Assembly: GCA_036924085.1 (NCBI GenBank)
Contig: JAVGWX010000004.1
Location: forward strand, 11,721,916-11,785,915
DNA length: 64,000 nt
DNA from: Ariolimax columbianus
Lineage: Eukaryota; Mollusca; Gastropoda; Stylommatophora; Arionidae
Direction of reading: 5' to 3'
The translations under genes and the position numbers were made by a program. Position 1 is the first letter of the stretch; the number at the start of each line of letters is the position of its first letter. Positions 32,401 through 47,600 of this stretch are shown here, in pieces. The notes under the pieces were generated by a model. It did not search any database. It saw only the letters and a program-made list of their open reading frames with translations, and was not told the DNA's origin.

Positions 32401-33939
32401 CATCCTCCTAACTCTACTCCTGGCCCTCCTCCTCCCCATCCTCCTCTCTACTCCTGGCCCTCTCCCTCCCCATCCTCTTAACTCTACTCCTGCCCCCCCC
32501 CCTCCTCATCCTCCTAAATCTACTCTTGGCCCTCCTCATCCTCATCCTCCCAACTCTACTCATGGCCCTGCCCCTCCCCCTCATCCTAACTCTACTCCTG
32601 GCTCTCCCCATCCCCATCCTCCTAACTGTACTCCTTACTCTCTCCTAACTCTACTCCTGGCCCTCCCTTTCCCCATCCTGCTAACTCTACTCCTGGCCCT
32701 CCCCATCCCCATCCTCATAACTCTAGTCCTGGCTCTCTCCTAACTCTACTCCTGGCCTTTCCAATCCCCATCCTCCTAACTCTACTCCTGGCCCTCCTCA
32801 TCCCCATCCTCCTAACTCTACTCATGGCCCTGCCCCTCCCCATCCTCCTAACTCTACTCCTGGCCCTCCTCATCCCCATCCTCCTAACTCTACTCATGGC
32901 CCTGCCCCTCCCCATCCTCCTAACTCTACTCCTGGCCCTCTCCCTCCCCATCCTCCTAACTCTACTCCAGGCCTTCCTCCTCCCCATCCTCCCAACTCTA
33001 CTCCTGGCCCCCCTCCCCATCCACCTAACTCTACTCCTGCGCTCCCTCCCCATCCTCCTAACTCTACTCCTGGCACTCCCCATCCTACTAACTCTACTCC
33101 TTGCCCCCCCTCCCCATCCTCCTAACTCTACTTCTGGCTCTCCCCTCCACATCCTCCTAACTCTACTCCTGGCCCTCTCCTAACTCTACTCTTTGCCTCT
33201 CCTCCCCATCCTGCTAACTCTACTCCTGGCCCTCCCCATCCCCATCCTCCTAACTCTACTCATGGCCCTCCCCATCCCCATCCTGCTAACTCTACTCCTG
33301 GCCCTCCTCATCCCCATCCTTCTCACTCTACTCCTGGCTCTCCCCCTCCCCATCCTCCTAAGTCTACTCCTGGCCCTCCTCCTCCCCATCCTCCTAACTC
33401 TACTCCTGGCCCTCCTCCTCCCCATCCTCCTCTCTACTCCTGGCACTCTCCCTCCCCATCCTCTTAACTCTACTCCTGCCCCCCCCCCTCCTCATCCTCC
33501 TAAATCTACTCTTGGCCCTCCTCATCCTCATCCTCCCAACTCTACTCATGGCCCTGCCCCTCCCCCTCATCCTAACTCTACTCCTGGCTCTCCCCATCCC
33601 CATCCTCCTAACTCTACTCCTGGCCCTCTCCTAACTCTACTCCTTGCCCCCCCTCCCCATCCTCCTCTCTACTCCTGGCCCTCTCCCTCCCCATCCTCTT
33701 AACTCTACTCCTGCCCGCCCCCCCTCCTCATCCTCCTAAATCTACTCTTATCCCTCCTCATCCCCATCCTCCCAACTCTACTCATGGCCCTGTCCCTCCC
33801 CCTCCTCCTAACTCTACTCCTGGCTCTCCCCATCCCCATCCTCCTAACTCTACTCCTGGTCCTCCCCCTCCTCATCCTCCTAACTCTACTCCTGGCTCTC
33901 CCCATCCCCATCCTCCTAACTCTACTCCTGGCTCTCTCC

Positions 33940-36900
33940 TAACTCTACTCCTGGCCCTCCCCATCCCCATCCTGCTAACTCTACTCCTGGCCCTCCTAAT
34001 CCCCATCCTCCCAACTCTAATCCTGGCCCTCCCCCTCCCCATCCTCTTAACTCTACTCCTGGCTCTCCCCATCCCCATCCTCCTAACTGTACTCCTTACT
34101 CTCTCCTAACTCTACTCCTGGCCCTCCCCTTCACATCCTGCTAACTCTACTCCTGGCCCTCCCCATCCCCATCCTCATAACTCTAGTCCTGGCTCTCTCC
34201 TAACTCTACTCCTGGCCTTTCCAATCCCCATCCTCCTAACTCTACTCCTGGCCCTCCTCATCCCCATCCTCCTAACTCTACTCATGGCCCTGCCCCTCCC
34301 CATCCTCCTAACTCTACTCCTGGCCCTCCTCATCCCCATCCTCCTAACTCTACTCATGGCCCTGCCCCTCCCCATCCTCCTAACTCTACTCCTGGCCCTC
34401 TCCCTCCCCATCCTCCTAACTCTACTCCAGGCCTTCCTCCTCCCCATCCTCCCAACTCTACTCCTGGCCCCCCCTCCCCATCCACCTAACTCTACTCCTG
34501 CGCCCCCTCCCCATCCTCCTAACTCTACTCCTGGCACTCCCCATCCTACTAACTCTACTCCTTGCCCCCCCTCCCCATCCTCCTAACTCTACTTCTGGCT
34601 CTCCCCTCCACATCCTCCTAACTCTACTCCTGGCCCTCTCCTAACTCTACTCTTTGCCTCTCCTCCCCATCCTGCTAACTCTACTCCTGGCCCTCCCCAT
34701 CCCCATCCTCCTAACTCTACTCATGGCCCTCCCCATCCCCATCCTGCTAACTCTACTCCTGGCCCTCCTCATCCCCATCCTTCTCACTCTACTCCTGGCT
34801 CTCCCCCTCCCCATCCTCCTAAGTCTACTCCTGGCCCTCCTCCTCCCCATCCTCCTAACTCTACTCCTGGCCCTCCTCCTCCCCATCCTCCTCTCTACTC
34901 CTGGCCCTCTCCCTCCCCATCCTCTTCACTCTACTCCTGCCCCCCCCCTCCTCATCCTCCTAAATCTACTCTTGGCCCTCCTCATCCTCATCCTCCCAAC
35001 TCTACTCATGGCCCTGCCCCTCCCCCTCATCCTAACTCTACTCCTGGCTCTCCCCATTCCCATCCTCCTAACTCTACTCCTGGCCCTCTCCTAACTCTAC
35101 TCCTTGCCTCCCCTCCCCATCCTCCTAACTCTACTCCTGGCCCTCCCCCTCCTCATCCTCCTAACTCTACTCATGGCCCTCCCCATCCCCATCCTGTTAA
35201 CTTTACTCCTGGCCCTCCTCATCCCAGTCCTCCTCACTGTACTCCTGGCCCTCCCCCTCCCCATCCTCCTAACTCTACTCCTGGCCCTCCCCCTCCCCAT
35301 CCTCCTAACTCTACTCCTGGCCCTCCTCATCCCTTCCTCCTAACTCTACTCCTGGCCTTCCCCTTCCCCATCCTCCTAACTCCACTCCTGGCCCTCTCCT
35401 AACTACTCCTGGCCCCCCTCCCCATCCTCCTAACTCTACTCCTGGCCCTCCTTATCCTCCTAACTCTACTCCTGGTCCTCTCCTAACTACTCCTGGCCCT
35501 CCCCATCCCCATCCTCCTAACTCTACTCCTGGCCCTCTCCTAACTCTACTCCTGGTCCTCCCCCTCCTCATCCACCTAACTCTACTCCTGGCACTCCCCA
35601 TCCCCATCCTCCTAACTCTATTCCTGGCTCTCTCCTAACTCTACTCCTGGCCCTCCCCATCCCCATCCTGCTAACTCTACTCCTGGCCCTCCTCATCCCC
35701 ATCCTCCTAACTCTACTCCTGGCCCTCCCCCTCCCCATCCTCCTAACTCTACTCCTGGCTCTCCCCATCCCCATCCTCCTAACTCTACTCCTAACTCTAC
35801 TCCTGGCCCTCCCCATCCCTATCCTGCTAACTCTACTCCTGGCCCTCCCCATCCCCATCCTCCCAAGTCTACTCATGGCCCTGCCCCTCCCCCTCCTCCT
35901 AACTCTACTCCTGGCCCTCTCCTAACTCTACTCCTTGCCTCCCCTCCCCATCCTCCTAACTCTACTCCTGGCCCTCCCTATCCCCATCCTCCTAACTCTA
36001 CTTCTGGCCCTCCCCCTCCTCATCCTCCTAACTCTACTCATGGCCCTCCCCATCCCCATCCTGCTAACTTTACTCCTGGCCCTCCTCATCCCCATAATCC
36101 TCACTCTACTCCTGGCCCACCCCCTCCCCATCCTCCTAACTCTACTCCTGGCCCTCCCCCTCCCCATCCTCCTAATTGTACTCCTGGCCCTCCTCATCCC
36201 TTCCTCCTAACTCTACTCCTGGCCTTCCCCTTCCCCATCCTCCTAACTCCACTCCTGGCCCTCTCCTAACTACTCCTGGCCCTCCTCCCCATCCTCCTAA
36301 CTCTACTCCTGGTCCTCTCCTAACTACTCCTGGCCCCCCCCTCCCCATCCTCCTCTCTACTCCTAGCCCTTCCCCTCCCCATCCTTTTAACTCTACTCCT
36401 GGCCCCCCCTCCTCATCCTCCTAAATCTACTCTTGGCCCTCCTCATCCCCATCCTCCGAACTCTACTCATGGCCCTGCCCCTCCCCCTCCTCCTAACTCT
36501 ATTCCTGGCTCTCCCCATCCCCATCCTCCTAACTCTACTCCTGGCCCTCTCCTAACTCTACTCCTTGCCTCCCCTCCCCATCTTCCTAACTCTACTCCTG
36601 GCCCTCCCCATCCCCATCCTCCTAACTCTACTCCTGGCCCTCCTCCTCCTCATCCTCCTAACTCTACTTCTGGCTCTCCCCATCCCCATCCTCCTAACTC
36701 TACTCCTGGCTCTCTCCTAACTCTACTCCTGGCCCTCCCCATCCCCATCCTCCTAACTCTACTCCTGGCTCTCTCCTAACTCTACTCCTGGCCCTCCCCA
36801 TCCCCATCCTGCTAACTCTACTCCTGGCCCTCCTAATCCCCATCCTCCTAACTCTACTCCTGGCCTTCCCCCTCCCCATCCTCCTAACTCTACTCCTGGC

Positions 36901-37039
36901 TCTCCCCATCCCCATCCTCCTAACTGTACTCCTGGCTCTCTCCGAACTCTACTCCTGGCCATCCCCATCCCCATCCTGCTAACTCTACTCCTGGCCCTCC
37001 CCATTTCCATCCTCATAACTCTACTCCTGGCTCTCTCCT
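33940..37039 (+). repeat. 3.1-kb higher-order repeat, copy 1
   Basis: This segment is repeated at 37,040-40,139 at a constant offset of 3,099-3,100 bases. Rare variants are shared at that offset, for example ccatttccat at 37,002 and 40,102, and ccataatcc near 36,091 and 39,191. Differences are single bases (ggccatcc/ggccctcc). Confidence 0.85.
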
Positions 37040-40000
37040 AACTCTACTCCTGGCCCTCCCCATCCCCATCCTGCTAACTCTACTCCTGGCCCTCCTAATC
37101 CCCATCCTCCCAACTCTAATCCTGGCCCTCCCCCTCCCCATCCTCTTAACTCTACTCCTGGCTCTCCCCATCCCCATCCTCCTAACTGTACTCCTTACTC
37201 TCTCCTAACTCTACTCCTGGCCCTCCCCTTCACATCCTGCTAACTCTACTCCTGGCCCTCCCCATCCCCATCCTCATAACTCTAGTCCTGGCTCTCTCCT
37301 AACTCTACTCCTGGCCTTTCCAATCCCCATCCTCCTAACTCTACTCCTGGCCCTCCTCATCCCCATCCTCCTAACTCTACTCATGGCCCTGCCCCTCCCC
37401 ATCCTCCTAACTCTACTCCTGGCCCTCCTCATCCCCATCCTCCTAACTCTACTCATGGCCCTGCCCCTCCCCATCCTCCTAACTCTACTCCTGGCCCTCT
37501 CCCTCCCCATCCTCCTAACTCTACTCCAGGCCTTCCTCCTCCCCATCCTCCCAACTCTACTCCTGGCCCCCCCTCCCCATCCACCTAACTCTACTCCTGC
37601 GCCCCCTCCCCATCCTCCTAACTCTACTCCTGGCACTCCCCATCCTACTAACTCTACTCCTTGCCCCCCCTCCCCATCCTCCTAACTCTACTTCTGGCTC
37701 TCCCCTCCACATCCTCCTAACTCTACTCCTGGCCCTCTCCTAACTCTACTCTTTGCCTCTCCTCCCCATCCTGCTAACTCTACTCCTGGCCCTCCCCATC
37801 CCCATCCTCCTAACTCTACTCATGGCCCTCCCCATCCCCATCCTGCTAACTCTACTCCTGGCCCTCCTCATCCCCATCCTTCTCACTCTACTCCTGGCTC
37901 TCCCCCTCCCCATCCTCCTAAGTCTACTCCTGGCCCTCCTCCTCCCCATCCTCCTAACTCTACTCCTGGCCCTCCTCCTCCCCATCCTCCTCTCTACTCC
38001 TGGCCCTCTCCCTCCCCATCCTCTTCACTCTACTCCTGCCCCCCCCCCTCCTCATCCTCCTAAATCTACTCTTGGCCCTCCTCATCCTCATCCTCCCAAC
38101 TCTACTCATGGCCCTGCCCCTCCCCCTCATCCTAACTCTACTCCTGGCTCTCCCCATTCCCATCCTCCTAACTCTACTCCTGGCCCTCTCCTAACTCTAC
38201 TCCTTGCCTCCCCTCCCCATCCTCCTAACTCTACTCCTGGCCCTCCCCCTCCTCATCCTCCTAACTCTACTCATGGCCCTCCCCATCCCCATCCTGTTAA
38301 CTTTACTCCTGGCCCTCCTCATCCCAGTCCTCCTCACTGTACTCCTGGCCCTCCCCCTCCCCATCCTCCTAACTCTACTCCTGGCCCTCCCCCTCCCCAT
38401 CCTCCTAACTCTACTCCTGGCCCTCCTCATCCCTTCCTCCTAACTCTACTCCTGGCCTTCCCCTTCCCCATCCTCCTAACTCCACTCCTGGCCCTCTCCT
38501 AACTACTCCTGGCCCCCCTCCCCATCCTCCTAACTCTACTCCTGGCCCTCCTTATCCTCCTAACTCTACTCCTGGTCCTCTCCTAACTACTCCTGGCCCT
38601 CCCCATCCCCATCCTCCTAACTCTACTCCTGGCCCTCTCCTAACTCTACTCCTGGTCCTCCCCCTCCTCATCCACCTAACTCTACTCCTGGCACTCCCCA
38701 TCCCCATCCTCCTAACTCTATTCCTGGCTCTCTCCTAACTCTACTCCTGGCCCTCCCCATCCCCATCCTGCTAACTCTACTCCTGGCCCTCCTCATCCCC
38801 ATCCTCCTAACTCTACTCCTGGCCCTCCCCCTCCCCATCCTCCTAACTCTACTCCTGGCTCTCCCCATCCCCATCCTCCTAACTCTACTCCTAACTCTAC
38901 TCCTGGCCCTCCCCATCCCTATCCTGCTAACTCTACTCCTGGCCCTCCCCATCCCCATCCTCCCAAGTCTACTCATGGCCCTGCCCCTCCCCCTCCTCCT
39001 AACTCTACTCCTGGCCCTCTCCTAACTCTACTCCTTGCCTCCCCTCCCCATCCTCCTAACTCTACTCCTGGCCCTCCCTATCCCCATCCTCCTAACTCTA
39101 CTTCTGGCCCTCCCCCTCCTCATCCTCCTAACTCTACTCATGGCCCTCCCCATCCCCATCCTGCTAACTTTACTCCTGGCCCTCCTCATCCCCATAATCC
39201 TCACTCTACTCCTGGCCCACCCCCTCCCCATCCTCCTAACTCTACTCCTGGCCCTCCCCCTCCCCATCCTCCTAATTCTACTCCTGGCCCTCCTCATCCC
39301 TTCCTCCTAACTCTACTCCTGGCCTACCCCTTCCCCATCCTCCTAACTCCACTCCTGGCCCTCTCCTAACTACTCCTGGCCCTCCTCCCCATCCTCCTAA
39401 CTCTACTCCTGGTCCTCTCCTAACTACTCCTGGCCCCCCCCTCCCCATCCTCCTCTCTACTCCTAGCCCTTCCCCTCCCCATCCTTTTAACTCTACTCCT
39501 GGCCCCCCCTCCTCATCCTCCTAAATCTACTCTTGGCCCTCCTCATCCCCATCCTCCGAACTCTACTCATGGCCCTGCCCCTCCCCCTCCTCCTAACTCT
39601 ATTCCTGGCTCTCCCCATCCCCATCCTCCTAACTCTACTCCTGGCCCTCTCCTAACTCTACTCCTTGCCTCCCCTCCCCATCTTCCTAACTCTACTCCTG
39701 GCCCTCCCCATCCCCATCCTCCTAACTCTACTCCTGGCCCTCCTCCTCCTCATCCTCCTAACTCTACTTCTGGCTCTCCCCATCCCCATCCTCCTAACTC
39801 TACTCCTGGCTCTCTCCTAACTCTACTCCTGGCCCTCCCCATCCCCATCCTCCTAACTCTACTCCTGGCTCTCTCCTAACTCTACTCCTGGCCCTCCCCA
39901 TCCCCATCCTGCTAACTCTACTCCTGGCCCTCCTAATCCCCATCCTCCTAACTCTACTCCTGGCCTTCCCCCTCCCCATCCTCCTAACTCTACTCCTGGC

Positions 40001-40139
40001 TCTCCCCATCCCCATCCTCCTAACTGTACTCCTGGCTCTCTCCGAACTCTACTCCTGGCCCTCCCCATCCCCATCCTGCTAACTCTACTCCTGGCCCTCC
40101 CCATTTCCATCCTCATAACTCTACTCCTGGCTCTCTCCT
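37040..40139 (+). repeat. 3.1-kb higher-order repeat, copy 2
   Basis: Near-identical tandem copy of 33,940-37,039. After about 40,140 the two flanks diverge. The next block (about 39,800-41,700) is repeated at an offset of 1,910 bases. Confidence 0.85.
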
Positions 40140-43100
40140 AACTCTACTCCTGGCCCTCCCCATCCCCATCCTCCTAACTCTACTCCTGGCACCCCTCCCC
40201 ATCCTCCTAACTCTACTCCTGGCCCCCCTCCCCATCCTCCTAACTCTACTCCTGCCCCCCTCCCCATCCTCCTAACTCTACTCCTGGCTCTCCCCATCCC
40301 CATCCTCCAAACTCTACTCCTTGCCCCCCCCTCCCCATCCTCCTAACTCTACTTCTGGCTCTCCCCATCCACATCCTCCTAACTCTACTCCTGGCCCTCT
40401 CCTAACTCTACTCTTTGCCTCTCCTCCCCATCCTGCTAACTCTACTCCTGGCCCTCCCCATCCCCATCCTCCTAACTCTACTCAAGGCCCTCCCCATCCC
40501 CATCCTGCTAACTCTTCTCCTGGCACTCCTCATCCCCATCCTCCTCACTCTACTCCTGGCTCTCCCCCTCCCCATCCTCCTAAGTCTACTCCTGGCCCTC
40601 CCCCTCCCCATCCTCCTAACTCTACTCCTGGCCCTCCCCCTCCCCATCCTCTTAACTCTACTCCTGGCCCTCCCTCTCCCCATCCTTCTAACTCTACTCC
40701 TGGCCCTCCCCCTCCAATCCTCCTAACTCTACTCTTGGCTCTCCTCCTCCCCATCCTCCTAACTCTACTACTGGCCCTCCCCATCCTCCTAACTCTACTC
40801 CTGGCCCTCTCCTAACCACTCCTGGCCCTCCTCCCTATCCTCCTAACTCTAATCCTGGCCCTCTCCTAACTACTCCTGGCCCCCCTCCCCATCCTCCTAA
40901 CTCTACTCCCGGTACTCCCCATCCCCATCCTCCTAACTCTACTCCTGGCCCTCCTCATTCCCATCTTCCTAACTGTACTCCTGGCCCCCCCCCTCCCCAT
41001 CCTCCTCTCTACTCCTGGCCCTCTCCCTCCCCATCCTCTTAACTCTACTCCTCCCCCCCCCTCCTCATCCTCCTAAATCTACTCTTATCCCTCCTCATCC
41101 CCATCCTCCCAACTCTACTCATGGCCCTGTCCCTCCCCCTCCTCCTAACTCTACTCCTGGCTCTCCCCATCCCCATCCTCCTAACTCTACTCCTGGTCCT
41201 CCCCATCCCCATCCTCCTAACTCTACTCCTGGCCTTCCCCTTCCCCATCCTCCTAACTCCACTCCTGGCCCTCTCCTAACTACTCCTGGCCCTCCTCCCC
41301 ATCCTCCTAACTCTACTCCTGGTCCTCTCCTAACTACTCCTGGCCCCCCCCTCCCCATCCTCCTCTCTACTCCTAGCCCTTCCCCTCCCCATCCTTTTAA
41401 CTCTACTCCTGGCCCCCCCTCCTCATCCTCCTAAATCTATTCTTGGCCCTCCTCATCCCCATCCTCCGAACTCTACTCATGGCCCTGCACCTCCCCTTCC
41501 TCCTAACTCTACTCCTGGCTCTCCCCATCCCCATCCTCCTAACTCTACTCCTGGCCCTCTCCTAACTCTACTCCTTGCCTCCCCTCCCCATCTTCCTAAC
41601 TCTACTCCTGGCCCTCTCCATCCCCATCCTCCTAACTCTACTCCTGGCCCTCCTCCTCCTCATCCTCCTAACTCTACTTCTGGCTCTCCCCATCCCCATC
41701 CTCCTAACTCTACTCCTGGCTCTCTCCTAACTCTACTCCTGGCCCTCCCCATCCCCATCCTCCTAACTCTACTCCTGGCTCTCTCCTAACTCTACTCCTG
41801 GCCCTCCCCATCCCCATCCTGCTAACTCTACTCCTGGCCCTCCTAATCCCCATCCTCCTAACTCTACTCCTGGCCTTCCCCCTCCCCATCCTCCTAACTC
41901 TACTCCTGGCTCTCCCCATCCCCATCCTCCTAACTGTACTCCTGGCTCTCTCCTAACTCTACTCCTGGCCCTCCCCATCCCCATCCTGCTAACTCTACTC
42001 CTGGCCCTCCCCATCCCCATCCTCATAACTCTACTCCTGGCTCTCTCCTAACTCTACTCCTGGCCCTCCCCATCCCCATCCTCCTAACTCTACTCCTGGC
42101 CCCCCTCCCCATCCTCCTAACTCTACTCCTGGCCCCCCTCCCCATCCTCCTAACTCTACTCCTGCCCCCCTCCCCATCCTCCTAACTCTACTCTTGGCTC
42201 TCCCCATCCCCATCCTCCAAACTCTACTCCTTGCCCCCCCCTCCCCATCCTCCTAACTCTACTTCTGGCTCTCCCCATCCACATCCTCCTAACTCTACTC
42301 CTGGCCCTCTCCTAACTCTACTCTTTGCCTCTCCTCCCCATCCTGCTAACTCTACTCCTGGCCCTCCCCATCCCCATCCTCCTAACTCTACTCAAGGCCC
42401 TCCCCATCCCCATCCTGCTAACTCTTCTCCTGGCACTCCTCATCCCCATCCTCCTCGCTCTACTCCTGGCTCTCCCCCTCCCCATCCTCCTAAGTCTACT
42501 CCTGGCCCTCCCCCTCCCCATCCTCCTAACTCTACTCCTGGCCCTCCCCCTCCCCATCCTCCTAACTCTACTCCTGGCCCTCCCTCTCCCCATCCTTCTA
42601 ACTCTACTCCTGGCCCTCCCCCTCCAATCCTCCTAACTCTACTCTTCGCTCTCCTCCTCCCCATCCTCCTAACTCTACTCCTGGCCCTCCCCATCCTCCT
42701 AACTCTACTCCTGGCCCTCTCCTAACCACTCCTGGCCCTCCTCCCTATCCTCCTAACTCTAATCCTGGCCCTCTCCTAACTACTCCTGGCCCCCCTCCCC
42801 ATCCTCCTAACTCTACTCCTGGTACTCCCCATCCCCATCCTCCTAACTCTACTCCTGGCCCTCCTCATTCCCATCTTCCTAACTGTACTCCTGGCCCCCC
42901 CTCCCCATCCTCCTCTCTACTCCTGGCCCTCTCCCTCCCCATCCTCTTAACTCTACTCCTGCCCCCCCCTCCTCATCCTCCTAAATCTACTCTTATCCCT
43001 CCTCATCCCCATCCTCCCAACTCTACTCATGGCCCTGTCCCTCCCCCTCCTCCTAACTCTACTCCTGGCTCTCCCCATCCCCATCCTCCTAACTCTACTC

Positions 43101-44639
43101 CTGGTCCTCCCCCTCCTCATCCTCCTAACTCTACTCCTGGCTCTCCCCATCCCCATCCTCCTAACTCTACTCCTGGCTCTCTCCTAACTCTACTCCTGGC
43201 CCTCCCCATCCCCATCCTGCTAACTCTACTCCTGGCCCTCCTAATCCCCATTCTCCCAACTCTAATCCTGGCCCTCCCCCTCCCCATCCTCCTAACTCTA
43301 CTCCTGGCTCTCCCCATCCCCATCCTCCTAACTGTACTCCTTACTCTCTCCTAACTCTACTCCTGGCCCTCCCCTTCCCCATCCTGCTAACTCTACTCCT
43401 GGCCCTCCCCATCCCCATCCTCATAACTCTAGTCCTGGCTCTCTCCTAACTCTACTCCTGGCCTTCCCAGTCCCCATCCTCCTAACTCTACTCCTGGCCC
43501 CCCTCCCCATCCTCCTAACTCTACTCCTGGCCCCCCTCCCCATCCTCCTAACTCTACTCCTGCCCCCCTCCCCATCCTCCTAACTCTACTCCTGGCTCTC
43601 CCCATCCCCATCCTCCTAACTCTACTCCTTGCCCCCCCCTCCCCATCCTCCTAACTCTACTTCTGGCTCTCCCCATCCACATCCTCCTAACTCTACTCCT
43701 GGCCCTCTCCTAACTCTACTCTTTGCCTCTCCTCCCCATCCTGCTAACTCTACTCCTGGCCCTCCCCATCCCCATCCTCCTAACTCTACTCAAGGCCCTC
43801 CCCATCCCCATCCTGCTAACTCTTCTCCTGGCACTCCTCATCCCCATCCTCCTCACTCTACTCCTGGCTCTCCCCCTCCCCATCCTCCTAAGTCTACTCC
43901 TGGCCCTTCCCCTCCCCATCCTCCTAACTCTACTCCTGGCCCTCCCCCTCCCCATCCTCTTAACTCTACTCCTGGCCCTCCCTCTCCCCATCCTTCTAAC
44001 TCTACTCCTGGCCCTCCCCCTCCAATCCTCCTAACTCTACTCTTGGCCCTCCTCCTCCCCATCCTCCTAACTCTACTCCTGGCCCTCCCAATCCTCCTAA
44101 CTCTACTATTGGCCCTCTCCTAACCACTCCTGGCCCTCCTCCCTATCCTCCTAACTCTAATCCTGGCCCTCTTCTAACTACTCCTGGCCCCCCTCCCCAT
44201 CCTCCTAACTCTACTCCTGGTACGCCCCATCCCCATCCTCCTAACTCTACTCTTGGCCCTCCTCATTCCCATCTTCCTAACTGTACTCCTGGCCCCCCCT
44301 CCCCATCCTCCTCTCTACTCCTGGCCCTCTCCCTCCCCATCCTCTTAACTCTACTCCTGCCCCCCCCCTCCTCATCCTTCTAAATCTACTCTTATCCCTC
44401 CTCATCCCCATCCTCCCAACTCTACTCATGGCCCTGTCCCTCCCCCTCCTCCTAACTCTACTCCTGGCTCTCCCCATCCCCATCCTCCTAACTCTACTCC
44501 TGGCCCTCTCCTAACTCTACTCCTTGCCTCCCCTCCCCATCCTCCTAACTCTACTCCTGGCCCTCCCCATCCCCATCCTCCTAACTCTACTCCTGGCCCT
44601 CCCCCTCCTCATCCTCCTAACTCTACTCCTGGCTCTCCC

Positions 44640-47600
44640 CATCCCCATTCTCCTAACTCTACTCCTGGCTCTCTCCTAACTCTACTCCTGGCCCTCCCCA
44701 TCCCCATCCTCCTAACTCTACTCCTGTCCTCCCCCTCCTCATCCTCCTAACTCTACTCCTGGCTCTCCCCATCCCCATCCTCCTAACTCTACTCCTGGCT
44801 CTCTCCTAACTCTACTCCTGGCCCTCCCCATCCCCATCCTCCTAACTCTACTCCTGGCACCCCTTACCCATCTTCCTAACTCTACTGCTGGCCCCCCTCC
44901 CCATCCTCCTAACTCTACTCCTGGCCCCCCTCCCCATCCTCCTAACTCTACTCCTGGCCCCCCCTCCCCCCTCCCCATCCTCTTAACTCTACTCCTGCCC
45001 CATCCTCCTAACTCTACTCCTGCTCCCCCTCCTCCTAACTCTACTCCTTGCCCCCCTCCCTCCCCATCCTCCTAAATCTACTCCTGGCACTCCTCATCCT
45101 CCTAACTCTACTCATGCTCCCCCTCCTCCTAACTCTACTCCTTGCCCCCCCTCCCCATCCTCCTAAATCTACTCCTGGCCCCCCTCCCTATCCTCCGAAC
45201 TCCTGGCCCTCCTCATCCCCATCCTCCTAACTCTACTCCTGGCCCTCCTCATCCCCGTCCTCCTAACTCTACTCCTGGTCCTCTCCTAACTACTCCTGCC
45301 CCCCCCCCCCCTCCCCATCCTCCTAACTCTACTCCTTGTACTCCCCATCCCCATTCTCCTAACTCTACTCCTGGCCCTTCTCATCCCCATCCTCCTAACT
45401 GTACTCCTGGTCCCCCCTCCCCATCCTCCTCTCTACTCCTGGCCCTCCCCCTCCCCATCCTCTTAACTCTACTCCTGGCTCCCCCCTCCTCATCCTCCTA
45501 AATCTACTCTTGGCTCTCCTCATTCCCATCCTCCGAACTCTACTCATGGCCCTGCCCCTCCCCCTCCTCCTAACTCTACTCCTGGCTCTCTCCATCCCCA
45601 TCCTCCTAACTCTACTCCTGGCTCTCTCCTAACTCTACTTCTGGCCCTCCCCATCCCTATCCTCCTAACTCTACTCCTGGCCCTCTCCTAACTCTACTGC
45701 TTGCCTCCCCTCCCCATCCTCCTAACTCTAATCCTGGCCCTCCCCATCCCCATCCTCCTAACTCTACTCCTGGCCCTCCCCCTCCTCATCTTCCTAACTC
45801 TACTCCTGGCTCTCCCCATCCCCATCCTCCTAACTCTACTCCTGGCTCTCTCCTAACTCTACTTCTGGCCCTCCCCATCCCCATCCTCCTAACTCTACTC
45901 CTGGCCCTCTCCTAACTCTACTGCTTGCCTCCCCTCCCCATCCTCCTAACTCTAATCCTGGCCCTCCCCATCCCCATCCTCCTAACTCTACTCCTGGCCC
46001 TCCCCCTCCTCATCTTCCTAACTCTACTCCTGGCCCTCCCCATCCCCATCCTCCTAACTCTACTCCTGGCCTTCCCCCTCCTCATCTTCCTAACTCTACT
46101 CCTGGCCCTCCCCATCCCCATCCTCCTAACTCTACTCCTGGCCCCCCTCCCCATCCTCCTAACTCTACTCCAGGCACCCCCTCCCCATCCTCCTAACTCT
46201 ACTTCTGGCCCCCCTCCCCATCCTCTTAACTCTACTCCTGCCCCATCCTCCTAACTCTACTCCTGCTCCCCCTCCTCCTAACTCTACTCCTTGCCCCCCT
46301 CCCCATCCTCCTAAATCTACTCCTGGCACTCCCCCTCCTCCTAACTCTACTCCTGGCCCTCTCCTAACTCTACTCCTGGCTCTCCCCATCCCCATTCTCC
46401 TAACTCTACTCCTGGCTCTCTCCTAACTCTACTCCTGGCCCTCCCCATCCCCATCCTCCTAACTCTACTCCTGTCCTCCCCCTCCTCATCCTCCTAACTC
46501 TACTCCTGGCTCTCCCCATCCCCATCCTCCTAACTCTACTCCTGGCTCTCTCCTAACTCTACTCCTGGCCCTCCCCATCCCCATCCTCCTAACTCTACTC
46601 CTGGCACCCCTTACCCATCTTCCTAACTCTACTGCTGGCCCCCCTCCCCATCCTCCTAACTCTACTCCTGGCCCCCCTCCCCATCCTCCTAACTCTACTC
46701 CTGGCCCCCCCTCCCCCCTCCCCATCCTCTTAACTCTACTCCTGCCCCATCCTCCTAACTCTACTCCTGCTCCCCCTCCTCCTAACTCTACTCCTTGCCC
46801 CCCTCCCTCCCCATCCTCCTAAATCTACTCCTGGCACTCCTCATCCTCCTAACTCTACTCATGCTCCCCCTCCTCCTAACTCTACTCCTTGCCCCCCCTC
46901 CCCATCCTCCTAAATCTACTCCTGGCCCCCCTCCCTATCCTCCGAACTCCTGGCCCTCCTCATCCCCATCCTCCTAACTCTACTCCTGGCCCTCCTCATC
47001 CCCGTCCTCCTAACTCTACTCCTGGTCCTCTCCTAACTACTCCTGCCCCCCCCCCCCTCCCCATCCTCCTAACTCTACTCCTTGTACTCCCCATCCCCAT
47101 TCTCCTAACTCTACTCCTGGCCCTTCTCATCCCCATCCTCCTAACTGTACTCCTGGTCCCCCCTCCCCATCCTCCTCTCTACTCCTGGCCCTCCCCCTCC
47201 CCATCCTCTTAACTCTACTCCTGGCTCCCCCCTCCTCATCCTCCTAAATCTACTCTTGGCTCTCCTCATTCCCATCCTCCGAACTCTACTCATGGCCCTG
47301 CCCCTCCCCCTCCTCCTAACTCTACTCCTGGCTCTCTCCATCCCCATCCTCCTAACTCTACTCCTGGCTCTCTCCTAACTCTACTTCTGGCCCTCCCCAT
47401 CCCTATCCTCCTAACTCTACTCCTGGCCCTCTCCTAACTCTACTGCTTGCCTCCCCTCCCCATCCTCCTAACTCTAATCCTGGCCCTCCCCATCCCCATC
47501 CTCCTAACTCTACTCCTGGCCCTCCCCCTCCTCATCTTTCTAACTCTACTCCTGGCTCTCCCCATCCCCATCCTCCTAACTCTACTCCTGGCTCTCTCCT